A DNA stretch of 19,778 bases from Flavobacteriaceae bacterium UBA5544 (GCA_002426755.1 DINI01000022.1:7531-27308), one strand, 5' to 3'; positions 7,671 to 16,346 are shown, counted from the first letter of the stretch. Notes: a model not told the origin generated them from the letters alone. Program-made: numbers and translations.

Positions 7671-7745
7671 GGTCCATTAACTCAGTTGGTTCAGAGTGTC
7701 ACGTCGACAACGTGGAAGTCACTGGTTCGAATCCAGTATGGACCA
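7671..7745 (+). tRNA. tRNA-Val (anticodon GAC) with C at position 33
   Basis: 75 bases fold as a cloverleaf. The acceptor stem is GGTCCAT/ATGGACC, the D arm ACTC...GAGT, and the anticodon stem TCACG/CGTGG (one T-G pair). The variable loop has 5 bases and the T arm is ACTGG TTCGAAT CCAGT. The loop is TCGACAA, so the anticodon is GAC (Val; reads GUC and GUU), but the base before it is C rather than the near-universal T33. Reading the loop one base earlier would place CGA after a T, but that would leave an asymmetric loop, so GAC is preferred. Discriminator A; CCA is not encoded. Confidence 0.85.
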
Positions 7746-7746
7746 C

Positions 7747-7777
7747 AAAAAACCATTCAGAATATGAATGGTTTTTT
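7747..7777. terminator. bidirectional terminator between tRNA-Val and murF
   Basis: A 12-bp perfect inverted repeat: AAAAAACCATTC (7747-7758) and GAATGGTTTTTT (7766-7777) around a 7-base loop. It has a T tract on both strands. It starts one base after the tRNA and ends two bases before the murF stop codon, so it probably serves both converging units. Confidence 0.8.
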
Positions 7778-7779
7778 CT

Positions 7780-9060
7780 TTATAGAAGTTCTAAAATTCG
7801 TTCCAAAGCCATACCTCTTGATCCTTTGATGAGCATAAATTTGTTTTCAATGGGATGTCTTTGCAATTCATGTTTTAAATCATCAAAAGTTTCAAATTTT
7901 TGAATGGCTGAGCCGTTTGAAGTGGTTTTAAAGAAATTTTTTCCAATAAGGAATGTGTTGCCCAAATTGTTTTCTTGAAGATAATTGACTATGTATTGAT
8001 GCTCACTTTCAGCAGTTTCACCCAATTCGAACATATCACCTAAAAATAGGACTTTATTTTCCTTATTCAACTGTTTAAAGTTTTCAAGAGCGGCCATCAT
8101 ACTCGTGGGATTGGCATTGTAGGCATCCATAATGATTGAATTGCTGCCCTTTTCGATAAGCTGGGAACGATTGTTTGTAGGATTATAACTTTCAATTGCT
8201 GATACAATCTCATCTGAATCGACTTTAAAATAAGAACCCACTCCAATTGCGACAGCGATATTATTAAAATTGTACATGCCTGTCAATTGGCTTTTGATAG
8301 TCGCGTCGTTATATTTAATTGTTACATAAGGTTGTGAGCTGATAAGTTCGACCATTGCATCAACGGATGTAATCAATCCAAAATGGTACACATTTTCATA
8401 ATGCAAAGTCTGTTTCACTTGTATATCATCATTTTCATTTACAAAAATGGTTTTTTGATGATTTTTTAGATAGTCATATAATTCTGATTTCGCTTTAATG
8501 ACACCTTCTACACTCCCAAAGCCTTCTAGATGTGCTTTCCCAAAATTGGTGATTAATCCATAATCTGGTTGTGCGATATTGCATAAGAGTTCAATTTCTT
8601 TTGGATGGTTGGCTCCCATTTCTATGATGGCAATATCTGTTTTATCCGTCATGCTCAAAAGCGTCAACGGAACCCCAATATGATTGTTCAGATTGCCAAC
8701 GGTTGCCGTAGTTTTAAACTTTTTAGATAAAACAGCATTTATCAATTCCTTGGTTGTGGTCTTGCCATTACTTCCTGTAAGTGCAATAATTGGTATCAGG
8801 AGTTGATTTCTATGATAGGTGGCAAGTTGTTGTAGTGTTTGCAGCACATCATTCACTAGAATACAGCGTTCGGCTTCATAAGCCTTATCATCAATGATGC
8901 AATAACTAGCGCCTTTTTCAAGTGCTTGTTGTGCAAATGTGTTGCCATTAAAATTATCACCCTTAAGAGCAAAAAACATTGAGTTTTGCTCGATTTTCCT
9001 CGTATCTGTGCAGACGGAGCTGCATTGAAGAAAGTATGTGTAAATAGACTGTATATCCAT
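7780..9060 (-). CDS. murF: UDP-N-acetylmuramoyl-tripeptide--D-alanyl-D-alanine ligase
   Basis: MurF adds D-Ala-D-Ala to the UDP-MurNAc-tripeptide, the last cytoplasmic step in making the peptidoglycan precursor. The 426-aa form begins MDIQSIYTYFLQ. It shows the N-terminal substrate domain (CTDTRKIEQNSMFFALKGDNFNG), the ATP P-loop ALTGSNGKTTTKE with Lys100, NLNNHIGVPLTLL, EMGANHPKEIELL, and the C-terminal DAYNANPTSM and LGDMFELG motifs. The frame stays open for 11 codons upstream to an ATG at 9093, but those codons (MCWDFFYYIYF) are coded by the hairpin region after gldJ and look non-native; the ATG at 9060 gives the usual MurF N-terminus. It lies downstream of gldJ on the same strand, 72 bp away. 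Confidence 0.95.
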   Translation of the reverse strand: MDIQSIYTYFLQCSSVCTDTRKIEQNSMFFALKGDNFNGNTFAQQALEKGASYCIIDDKAYEAERCILVNDVLQTLQQLATYHRNQLLIPIIALTGSNGKTTTKELINAVLSKKFKTTATVGNLNNHIGVPLTLLSMTDKTDIAIIEMGANHPKEIELLCNIAQPDYGLITNFGKAHLEGFGSVEGVIKAKSELYDYLKNHQKTIFVNENDDIQVKQTLHYENVYHFGLITSVDAMVELISSQPYVTIKYNDATIKSQLTGMYNFNNIAVAIGVGSYFKVDSDEIVSAIESYNPTNNRSQLIEKGSNSIIMDAYNANPTSMMAALENFKQLNKENKVLFLGDMFELGETAESEHQYIVNYLQENNLGNTFLIGKNFFKTTSNGSAIQKFETFDDLKHELQRHPIENKFMLIKGSRGMALERILELL

Positions 9061-9064
9061 GAAA

Positions 9065-9093
9065 TAAATGTAATAAAAAAAGTCCCAACACAA
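9065..9093 (-). promoter_or_regulatory. possible murF promoter inside the gldJ terminator
   Basis: On the minus strand there is a TTG (9091-9093), an 18-bp spacer and TACATTTA (9065-9072), a one-mismatch -7 box. The predicted start falls at about the murF ATG (9060), so the mRNA would be leaderless or nearly so. The evidence is weak because the last base of the -7 box is not G. Confidence 0.3.
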
Positions 9094-9108
9094 ATGGTCA
9101 GGACTTTT
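9074..9108 (-). terminator. terminator of gldJ
   Basis: Read on the minus strand, AAAAGTCC (9101-9108) and GGACTTTT (9078-9085) pair around a 15-base loop and run into a T tract. It lies 25 bp after the gldJ stop. It should reduce read-through from gldJ into murF. Confidence 0.6.
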
Positions 9109-9132
9109 AATATTATATTAAAATTAATTTAT

Positions 9133-10812
9133 TTAATTCCTTGATTTATTTTTAGCTTCAGATTTTGAACCTACTCTAGACATTGCACATCTAAACCCGA
9201 TGTAATCCGTAGCCATATCTTGTGGGAAATAACGACGTTGCGCTGGGTCAATCCAATATGCTCTATCTTTCCAAGAACCACCTTTGTAAACTCTTACATT
9301 ATCGTTAATCAACGATGTTCTATCGTTAGACTTATCATAGGTTTTAATAACATTGCCCATAGAATCTTTTTCGATTTTGTTCTGTGGAGAATTGTACATT
9401 TTATTGGTTTCTGAAACGTCTGCCTCATCCTCCTCATTAAAATTACCGCTATATTGACGGGACGATCTCTTATCTCCATCTCTAAAGTTACGGTTATCGC
9501 TTTTACTGAAATTAGTTCTTTGGAACGCGTCATCTTCAGTTATAGGCACTTGAAGAATTTCACCAGGTAAATTTCTGGCTACAATTTGACCATTACTCAA
9601 TGTATCATAAACGATGTCGCTAGAAGTTACAACTTTAACAGTTCCATCTTCATTGATGGCGTTTTTAGTGTAAACGTTTCCACGATAGTAGTTAAAATCA
9701 CTGAACTCATCGTCAACAATTGGTCGATAAACGTCAGCTACCCATTCTGCCACGTTACCAGCCATATCATAAAGACCAAAATCATTTGGCTCATAAGACA
9801 TCACGGCATTGGTTATATCTGCACCGTCATCTGACCAGCCTGCAATTCCGCCGTAATCTCCTTTGCCTTGTTTAAAGTTGGCCAATTGGTCACCTTTGGT
9901 TTTTCTTTTTCCAGAACGTGTGTATTGCCCGCTCCAAGGATATTTTTTACGACCTCTGATGGCATTATAGTTTCTTAATTCATTTAAACCAAGTGCTGCA
10001 TATTCCCATTCTACCTCTGATGGTAAACGATATTTAGGTGAAATAATACCAGTTTCTCTGGTAGCATATACGTTCATTGGCTCACCGGCTGCATTGGTTT
10101 GAGGTTTTCTTCTGCCACCTTCCAAGATATCAGAATTGCCACCATAAGTTTCACTTGGTGCATTGATATAGGTATCTGTATTAAAGTTGGAATCAGAAGT
10201 AATATCTTCACTTAAACGAGCATCTCTTTTAATATAGCCTGCTTCCTCTAGATTAAGTTCATTGACTCTGTCGGTTCTCCAGTTAGAAAACTCAACGGCT
10301 TGTATCCAAGTAACACCTACTACAGGATATTCGCCATACCCTGGGTGACGCAAGTAATTTTCAGTCATCATTTCGCTATAGCCTAAACGATTTCTCCAAA
10401 CAAGGGTATCTGGCAAAGCACCTTCATAAATCAATCTGAAATTTGGATCATCCGGTGGATACACTCTTTTAATCCAATCCAAATATTCTAAATACATTTT
10501 ATTGGTAACTTCCGTTTCATCCATGTAGAAGGACTGAACGTGCTGCTGATTTGGAGTATTGTTCCAATCGTGCATTGGGTCATCTTGTACTTTACCCATT
10601 GTAAAGGTACCACCTTCAACAAATACCAACCCAGGTCCAGCTTCCTGACCTTTATATTTGTTATTGTATTGAAAGCCTCCTTTTTTATCATTAATGTTCC
10701 ATCCGGTTGCTCTTGATTCGTTCGATGACGAAGATCTTTTACAGCCAATCATGGTTAAAGATAGCATTAGGGCTAATAGTATCCTTAGATTTAAGACGTT
10801 TTTCATATCCAT
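9133..10812 (-). CDS. gldJ: gliding motility lipoprotein GldJ
   Basis: An outer-membrane-associated lipoprotein of 559 aa needed for gliding and for stable T9SS/gliding components in flavobacteria. The N-terminus has a hydrophobic stretch followed by the lipobox LTMIGC, with lipidated Cys24 (Cys22 if translation starts at Met3), then a Ser-rich tether. A formylglycine-generating-enzyme/sulfatase-modifying-factor fold follows, from LVFVEGGTFTMG (about residue 62) through DETEVTN, YPVVGVTW, YRLPSEVEWEYAA, DMAGNVAEW, to VYKGGSW and YIGFRCAMSR near the end. A long acidic/Asn-rich insertion sits before VYKGGSW. GldJ is not thought to be an active enzyme. The starts at Met1 and Met3 are both possible. 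It is divergent from porU, a fixed neighbour of gldJ in relatives as far as I recall. Confidence 0.95.
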   Translation of the reverse strand: MDMKNVLNLRILLALMLSLTMIGCKRSSSSNESRATGWNINDKKGGFQYNNKYKGQEAGPGLVFVEGGTFTMGKVQDDPMHDWNNTPNQQHVQSFYMDETEVTNKMYLEYLDWIKRVYPPDDPNFRLIYEGALPDTLVWRNRLGYSEMMTENYLRHPGYGEYPVVGVTWIQAVEFSNWRTDRVNELNLEEAGYIKRDARLSEDITSDSNFNTDTYINAPSETYGGNSDILEGGRRKPQTNAAGEPMNVYATRETGIISPKYRLPSEVEWEYAALGLNELRNYNAIRGRKKYPWSGQYTRSGKRKTKGDQLANFKQGKGDYGGIAGWSDDGADITNAVMSYEPNDFGLYDMAGNVAEWVADVYRPIVDDEFSDFNYYRGNVYTKNAINEDGTVKVVTSSDIVYDTLSNGQIVARNLPGEILQVPITEDDAFQRTNFSKSDNRNFRDGDKRSSRQYSGNFNEEDEADVSETNKMYNSPQNKIEKDSMGNVIKTYDKSNDRTSLINDNVRVYKGGSWKDRAYWIDPAQRRYFPQDMATDYIGFRCAMSRVGSKSEAKNKSRN

Positions 10813-10843
10813 ACTTTTAAGTAAGCTAGTTAAATTTAGTGAC

Positions 10844-10873
10844 GCAATATAGTAATTATAGGAATATTACCAA
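10844..10873 (-). promoter_or_regulatory. promoter of gldJ
   Basis: On the minus strand there is a TTG (10871-10873), a 19-bp spacer and TATATTGC (10844-10851). The -7 box is an imperfect match to TAnnTTTG, but the spacing is ideal. The predicted leader is about 25 nt before the ATG at 10812. Confidence 0.45.
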
Positions 10874-11071
10874 CATTTTTTTTGAAATAGATTAAAAAAA
10901 AGTTGCATTTCATCCTTTTTTTTGAACATAACAACGGATTTTTGCTCATTTTACCGATGTATTTTGTTTTTCAATAACGGACTAAATATTTATTTATTGT
11001 TGTAATTTTGAATAAAAAATCAGACTTTAATAATAACCATTTGGTGTTTTCGTTATTATAAGGTGTGATAT

Positions 11072-11105
11072 GTTGCTTAATAAGATGTAATTAATGATAT
11101 ATTTT
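11072..11105 (+). promoter_or_regulatory. candidate promoter of porU
   Basis: TTG (11072-11074), a 23-bp spacer and TATATTTT (11098-11105) give a near-consensus promoter with a leader of about 35 nt before the ATG at 11147. The spacer is at the long end of the accepted range. Confidence 0.35.
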
Positions 11106-11146
11106 GGAAAGTTTTTATCACACATCAAACTTATGAATTTTAATAA

Positions 11147-14100
11147 ATGAAAAAATTCTTACTCTTACTTTTTATTCTTAACCAAACCATTTTATTTTCC
11201 CAACAAAAAACGTTTAACATTGCTTGGGACGGTACGAAAATGTTTCAAACTAGTTTGTCCACTATTGAAGTTCCATCTTTTGATAAAGCTCATTTGAGTT
11301 TTAACGATGATACAGGTCTTATATATTTTGCCGAATGGGAATCAAATGCAGAAATCAATGAATCCACCGCGATACTCAATAATGTGGTTTATGCAACCAT
11401 TACCAATTCTGAACTCAAAGGATTGCCAATTAATACCATCCCAAGAACCCCAAAATTTACGCTTCGAAATGCAACTGATAGAAACAAGCGTAGCATACAT
11501 TTAGAAATTACACCTATTATTAATGATAATGGTATTTATAAAAAAATAACCTCCTTTACGGTCAGTTACAATACATCTGCAAACAGAAGCAGTGCGACAC
11601 AAGCGCCATTAACAATAGTCAATTCAGTGTTGAGCACGGGGCAATGGTATCGATTTTATATCGAAAAATCGGGAGTGTTCAAACTCACGAAGGATTTTTT
11701 GAATCAATTGGGTGCCAATACAAATGTAGATCCCCGTACAATAAAAATATATGGTAACGGCGGTGCTATGTTACCTTTTTTGAATTCAACTCCGTATCCT
11801 TACGACTTGGCCGAAAATGCGGTAAGGTTTGTTGGGGAGCAAGATGGAGTTTTTAATAATGAAGATTATATTCTGTTTTATGGGGAAGGCCCTAAAGGAA
11901 ATATTGTAGATGTTTCCCAAATCAACACCAATTTGAATCCATACACGGATAAGTCCTATTATTATGTAAATATCAGTTCAGGAAATGGAAAGCGTATCCA
12001 GCCGATGGCGCAACCTTCCGAAAATTCGGATTTGATGATTGACACATTTCAGGATTATCAATTCCATGAAGTGGATGAATTTAACATTGCCAAAATTGGA
12101 AGGCGTTGGTTTGGAGATCGATTTAGTATTGAAAATGAAAAAATGTTCACCTTCAATTTTCCGAATTTAGTAACCACAGAACCCGCTAAACTTAATGTGT
12201 ATGTTGGCGCAACAGCAGAAGTGCAGACAACTATGGATGTTAAGTTGAATGGCGCTCCAATTACAAATCTTATTTTAAATCCGTTTGCCGATACAACTTT
12301 AGCTACGGGTAATGGATTTAGTGGTAATGTCCCATTGACGTCTTCAGAAGCCATCGTTACCTTAACCTATAATAATAATGGCAATCCATCATCCATAGCC
12401 TATTTAGATTATGTATCTGTTGAAGCTACCCGATTATTAAAGTTTGAAGGCAAGCAATTTTTCTTTAAGAATAAATCTGTAGCCACATCATCTGGCGTAG
12501 TGCAGTATAATATGACCAATACTACTTCCGTTTCAGAAATTTGGGATATCACTAATAAATATGATGTCACCAATGTGTTGAATTCCGACCGTGCTTCAAC
12601 AATCAGTTTTAAATCCCAAGCGGGAATGGAAAGAACTTATTTGACCGTAACACCTTCAAATTATTATGAGCCATTGAGGGACAACAATGTTGCGGTTAGT
12701 AATCAAAATTTAAAAGGGACCATTTTTAAAAATGCCCAAGGTCAATTTGAGGATATAGATTACATAATTGTGGCTTCCAATAATTTTGTGACACAGGCAG
12801 AGCGTTTGGCTCAAATTAACAGAACTCAATACGGACTGAATGTCAAAGTTGTAACGCTCAAAGAAATTTATAACGAATTCAGTTCAGGCCAGCAAGATGT
12901 TGGAGCCATCCGTAATTTTGTAAGATATGTCTATATGAATGCGAGTTCAGAAGGGAGTAGATTGAAATATTTATGCCTTTTTGGGGATGCGTCCTATGAT
13001 TACAAAAACAGGATATCCAACAATACTAATATCGTTCCTTCTTGGTATAGTTATAATAGCTTTAGCCTAACAAGTTCCTATATTTCAGATGATTTTTACG
13101 GATGTATGGATGAAAATGAAGGAAATGCTAACGATTCGAGCTATAAACTAGATATTGCTGTTGGAAGAATATTGGCAGATACACCACAGCGAGCTAAAGA
13201 TTTGGTAGATAAGATCGAATTATACCATAAAAATAGTTCCTACGGGAGTTGGAGAAATAATTTTCTGGTCGTTTCTGATGATATCGATCAAAGTGGAGAG
13301 CAACAGCTTCAAAACACCACAGATTTTATTGGGAATGAGGTTGCAACAGAAAAGCCATTTATGAATGTCGTCAAAATACATTCAGATGCGTATCAACAGG
13401 AAGCTACTTCTAGTGGAGAGCGCTATCCAAAAGTGAATAAAGCCATCAAGGATGCGATTGAAGTTGGCGCCTTGGTGGTCAATTATTTTGGGCATGGAGG
13501 AGAAGACGGCCTTGCTGCGGAATTTATTTTTGATAAGGTGGATGCCCAAGAGATACGGAATGTTTGTAAGTTCAATTGTTTTGTAACCGTGACCTGCGAA
13601 TTTACAAAGTTTGACAATCCACAACGTCCAACAGGCGGTGAATATATTTATTGGAACAAACAAGGAGGTTCTATTTCCCTTATTACAACTACTCGAGAAA
13701 TATTTCTAACAGTAGGTGTAGGGTTTAATGTAGTGTTAGAAAAGTATCTTTTCGCTTTTGGTTCCGATGATTATCCGAGCATGGCAGAAGCCTTGCGTTT
13801 GGCAAAAAATGACCCTGTTATTTCTACCCAAAAACAGGTTGTATTTTTTATAGGGGATCCAGCCATGAAATTGGCTTTCCCAAAACCTAATATTAGATTG
13901 ACTAAAATCAATGATCAGCCCGTGGGTCAAAACAACGATGTGTTGAAGGCATTGAGCCGTGTCAAATTATCGGGGGAAGTTGTCGACAGTGGAGGTAATG
14001 TCATTCCTAATTACAACGGAACATTAACAGCCACAGTTTTTGACAAAGAAATTCAGCGCTCTACATTGGGAAATAATGGTATCAGGATTGGGAATGAATT

Positions 14101-15004
14101 GATTATTCTCAATTTTAAAACCTTGGGCGAGAAAATTTTCATCGGTCAAGCAACGGTTAATAACGGTTTGTTTGATTTCGATTTTGTCGTTCCAAGAGAT
14201 ATTGGTATTCCTGAAGGCAATGGAAAAGTCAGTTTTTATGCCAAGACCGAGAATCCACTTCAGGACCAAGCTGGTGCGAGCTTCGATATTCGGGTTGGAG
14301 GCATCAATGAAAATGCCGAAGAAGATAATATTGGACCGGTCATCAACCTGTTTATGAACGATGAAAATTTTGTGACGGGAGGTATCACCAATGAATCGCC
14401 AACGCTTTTGGCTAAAATTCAGGATACTAACGGAATCAATACGGCAAGTGGTATAGGTCATGATATTGTAGCCATTATCGACGGGGATGAAACAAACCCA
14501 TTCGTCCTTAATGATTATTATCAAGCCGATGTGGATGACTACCAAAATGGAAAAGTGTCCTATGCGTTCCGAGATTTGGACCCAGGTTTACATACGCTTA
14601 CTTTAAAGGCTTGGGATGTTTACAATAATTCATCAATCTCTGAAATTCAATTTATTGTACATGATAAAGACAACGAATTGGTCATCAATAATGTGCTCAA
14701 TTATCCAAATCCGTTTATAAATTACACAGAATTTTGGTTCAACCACAATAGTTCTGAACCTTTGGACGTTTCTATACAAATATTTACCGTTTCAGGAAAA
14801 TTGGTCAAAACACTGAATGGACAAACTAGTATTGATGGATGTTGCAATGAAGGCGCCTCCAATTTGTCTAGAAATATGGTGTGGGATGGGCGCGATGATT
14901 TTGGTGACAAAATAGGAAAAGGTGTTTATATTTATAAACTAAAAGTGCGTTCAAACCAACTGAATAAACAGGTTGAAAAAATTGAAAAACTTGTAATACT
15001 ATAA
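11147..15004 (+). CDS. porU: type IX secretion system sortase PorU
   Basis: PorU is the cell-surface peptidase that removes the C-terminal signal domain from T9SS cargo and, with PorV, attaches cargo to the outer membrane. The 1285-aa product starts with a signal peptide (about 1-19, ending FSQ). A beta-rich N-terminal region follows, then a gingipain-like C25 peptidase domain at about 538-905. The catalytic pair fits His783 in NYFGHGGE and Cys817 in VTVTCEFTKFD, both present. An Ig-like region and a T9SS C-terminal domain (about 1182-1285, from NVLNYPNPF to KGVYIYKLKV) complete it; in PorU this domain is retained rather than cleaved. Length is normal for flavobacterial PorU. It is divergent from gldJ, and porV follows within 62 bp. 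Confidence 0.95.
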   Translation: MKKFLLLLFILNQTILFSQQKTFNIAWDGTKMFQTSLSTIEVPSFDKAHLSFNDDTGLIYFAEWESNAEINESTAILNNVVYATITNSELKGLPINTIPRTPKFTLRNATDRNKRSIHLEITPIINDNGIYKKITSFTVSYNTSANRSSATQAPLTIVNSVLSTGQWYRFYIEKSGVFKLTKDFLNQLGANTNVDPRTIKIYGNGGAMLPFLNSTPYPYDLAENAVRFVGEQDGVFNNEDYILFYGEGPKGNIVDVSQINTNLNPYTDKSYYYVNISSGNGKRIQPMAQPSENSDLMIDTFQDYQFHEVDEFNIAKIGRRWFGDRFSIENEKMFTFNFPNLVTTEPAKLNVYVGATAEVQTTMDVKLNGAPITNLILNPFADTTLATGNGFSGNVPLTSSEAIVTLTYNNNGNPSSIAYLDYVSVEATRLLKFEGKQFFFKNKSVATSSGVVQYNMTNTTSVSEIWDITNKYDVTNVLNSDRASTISFKSQAGMERTYLTVTPSNYYEPLRDNNVAVSNQNLKGTIFKNAQGQFEDIDYIIVASNNFVTQAERLAQINRTQYGLNVKVVTLKEIYNEFSSGQQDVGAIRNFVRYVYMNASSEGSRLKYLCLFGDASYDYKNRISNNTNIVPSWYSYNSFSLTSSYISDDFYGCMDENEGNANDSSYKLDIAVGRILADTPQRAKDLVDKIELYHKNSSYGSWRNNFLVVSDDIDQSGEQQLQNTTDFIGNEVATEKPFMNVVKIHSDAYQQEATSSGERYPKVNKAIKDAIEVGALVVNYFGHGGEDGLAAEFIFDKVDAQEIRNVCKFNCFVTVTCEFTKFDNPQRPTGGEYIYWNKQGGSISLITTTREIFLTVGVGFNVVLEKYLFAFGSDDYPSMAEALRLAKNDPVISTQKQVVFFIGDPAMKLAFPKPNIRLTKINDQPVGQNNDVLKALSRVKLSGEVVDSGGNVIPNYNGTLTATVFDKEIQRSTLGNNGIRIGNELIILNFKTLGEKIFIGQATVNNGLFDFDFVVPRDIGIPEGNGKVSFYAKTENPLQDQAGASFDIRVGGINENAEEDNIGPVINLFMNDENFVTGGITNESPTLLAKIQDTNGINTASGIGHDIVAIIDGDETNPFVLNDYYQADVDDYQNGKVSYAFRDLDPGLHTLTLKAWDVYNNSSISEIQFIVHDKDNELVINNVLNYPNPFINYTEFWFNHNSSEPLDVSIQIFTVSGKLVKTLNGQTSIDGCCNEGASNLSRNMVWDGRDDFGDKIGKGVYIYKLKVRSNQLNKQVEKIEKLVIL

Positions 15005-15020
15005 TAAAGATTTATATTTG
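14991..15020 (+). promoter_or_regulatory. promoter of porV, starting inside the end of porU
   Basis: TTG (14991-14993, within the last porU codons), a 19-bp spacer and TATATTTG (15013-15020) match the Bacteroidota consensus fully. The start near 15026 gives a leader of about 40 nt. It allows porV, which is needed in more copies than PorU, to be expressed apart from porU. Confidence 0.65.
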
Positions 15021-15066
15021 CTTAATTGATTGATGCCTCAAAAACATTAATTTGAACAAAAAATTT

Positions 15067-16284
15067 ATGAAAAAATACATTTTAGCCCTAATTACCTTAT
15101 CGATTTATAACTTTTCAAATGCACAAGAGACCGTTGTTTTTCCTAATCAATCTTCAGTAATTACTACTGGGGTTCCATTTTTATTGATAGCTTCTGATGC
15201 ACGAGCAGCGGGTATGGGTGATATGGGTGTGGCAACTTCGGCAGATGCTTATTCGCAACAATGGAACCAGTCTAAATATGCATTTTCATTGGCGAAATCA
15301 GGTATTGGTGTTAGTTATACTCCTTATTTGAGCAAATTAGTAAATGATATTTTCCTTGGGAATGTAACTTACTTTAATCGCTTAAACGACAAAAGTGCTT
15401 TTGCTGTCAGCTTTAAATATTTCAGTTTAGGAGAAATTGATATAGTTCAGGATGAATTCTCTGAAGCTTTAGTTGAAAAACCAAACGAATTGACTATCGA
15501 TGCGTCGTATTCTTTACGTTTAGCAGAGCAATTTTCTATGGCTGTGGGATTGCGCTATTTGCGTTCAGATTTAAGAATTCAGGCAGTTGACGCCAATGCG
15601 CAGGCAGCAAGTTCAGTCGCAGTAGATATTTCTGGTTATTATCAAAGTGAAGAGAATGCCTATGATACTTTTAATGGAAGAACCCGATTGGGTTTTGCCA
15701 TTCAAAATTTAGGTCCAACCATTAAGTATGACGATGCAGGTCGTGAAAACTTCTTGCCTACTAATTTAAGATTGGGTGGAGGTTTTGATTTTATTTTTGA
15801 TCAATACAATACCTTGAGTTTAACGGCAGAGGTGACTAAATTGTTGGTGCCAACACCTCCGATTTTAGGATTTGTGGATACTGTTCAAGAAGGCGATACA
15901 GAACCAAATGGCCAGCAAGACCCTAATGAGCCTACAATTATTGTAGAAGGAAAATCCAACGATGTAAGTTTCGTGAAAGGAATTTTTCAATCTTTTGGGG
16001 ACGCTCCCGGAGGTTTCAATGAAGAATTGAAAGAGTTTACTTGGGCTTTGGGTGCTGAATATAAATATCAAGATTCTTTTGCTTTTAGGGCCGGGTATTT
16101 TAATGAAAGTGAAGATAAAGGAGCTCGTAAGTTTTTTGCGCTTGGGGCAGGATTTAAATACACAACCATCAATATCGATTTGTCTTATTTGTTCTCTGCA
16201 TCCAAAATTCAGAGTCCTTTAGAAAATACATTACGTTTCTCATTGACCTTCAATTTTGGAGATGGCGAATATGATGAATACTAG
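15067..16284 (+). CDS. porV: type IX secretion system outer-membrane protein PorV (LptO)
   Basis: PorV is a FadL-like outer-membrane beta-barrel that takes T9SS cargo from the SprA translocon and carries it to PorU or the cell surface. The 405-aa product has a signal peptide, MKKYILALITLSIYNFSNAQ, cleaved after Ala19 or Gln20. The mature start has the conserved VPFLLIASDARAAGMGDMGVA segment, then alternating barrel strands, and ends in aromatic strand-like residues (LRFSLTFNFG) before a short acidic tail. The frame can be extended to a TTG at 15052, but the ATG at 15067 places the signal peptide at the N-terminus and is preferred. It sits directly after porU and ends at a strong terminator. 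Confidence 0.95.
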   Translation: MKKYILALITLSIYNFSNAQETVVFPNQSSVITTGVPFLLIASDARAAGMGDMGVATSADAYSQQWNQSKYAFSLAKSGIGVSYTPYLSKLVNDIFLGNVTYFNRLNDKSAFAVSFKYFSLGEIDIVQDEFSEALVEKPNELTIDASYSLRLAEQFSMAVGLRYLRSDLRIQAVDANAQAASSVAVDISGYYQSEENAYDTFNGRTRLGFAIQNLGPTIKYDDAGRENFLPTNLRLGGGFDFIFDQYNTLSLTAEVTKLLVPTPPILGFVDTVQEGDTEPNGQQDPNEPTIIVEGKSNDVSFVKGIFQSFGDAPGGFNEELKEFTWALGAEYKYQDSFAFRAGYFNESEDKGARKFFALGAGFKYTTINIDLSYLFSASKIQSPLENTLRFSLTFNFGDGEYDEY

Positions 16285-16304
16285 AATCAAATGACATTAA
16301 TAAC

Positions 16305-16346
16305 GACAAAGACTATTGTTTTAATTAAAAGCAATAGTTTTTTTGT
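16305..16346 (+). terminator. terminator after porV
   Basis: ACTATTG (16312-16318) pairs with CAATAGT (16332-16338), with the AT-rich middle able to extend the stem. A T tract (16338-16344) follows. Outer bases GACAAA and TTTGTC can pair as well, making a long hairpin. Confidence 0.7.

Larger units (their letters stand above)
10813..11146. other. 334-bp divergent spacer between gldJ and porU
   Basis: No gene or RNA is evident here. It is very AT-rich and holds a minus-strand promoter for gldJ (10844-10873), a candidate porU promoter (11072-11105), and an isolated exact -7 box TAATTTTG (11003-11010) with no TTG at a usable distance. Poly-A/T runs lie at about 10876-10925. An 8-bp inverted repeat, GTGTGATA (11063-11070) and TATCACAC (11116-11123), flanks the candidate porU promoter. 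Confidence 0.6.

Noticed and set aside
7545..7745. Attachment site or integrated element next to the tRNA genes
   Set aside because: No integrase, no repeated tRNA 3' end, and only core genes on both sides.
7658..7903. 81-codon plus-strand frame across the GAC tRNA and the 3' end of murF
   Set aside because: It is formed from tRNA and terminator sequence and the antisense of murF; not a plausible gene.
9061..9093. Longer murF start at 9093
   Set aside because: The extra 11 codons lie within the gldJ terminator region and encode an aromatic-rich peptide absent from usual MurF N-termini.
11003..11010. Exact -7 box TAATTTTG in the gldJ-porU spacer as a second porU promoter
   Set aside because: No TTG at 17-23 bp upstream, and the spacer is so AT-rich that chance matches are likely.
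14024..14545. 173-codon open frame on the minus strand inside porU
   Set aside because: It lies wholly opposite the intact porU coding frame and has no family features or promoter.
15052..15066. TTG start for porV
   Set aside because: The ATG at 15067 starts a standard signal peptide; the extra five codons only add MNKKF before it.
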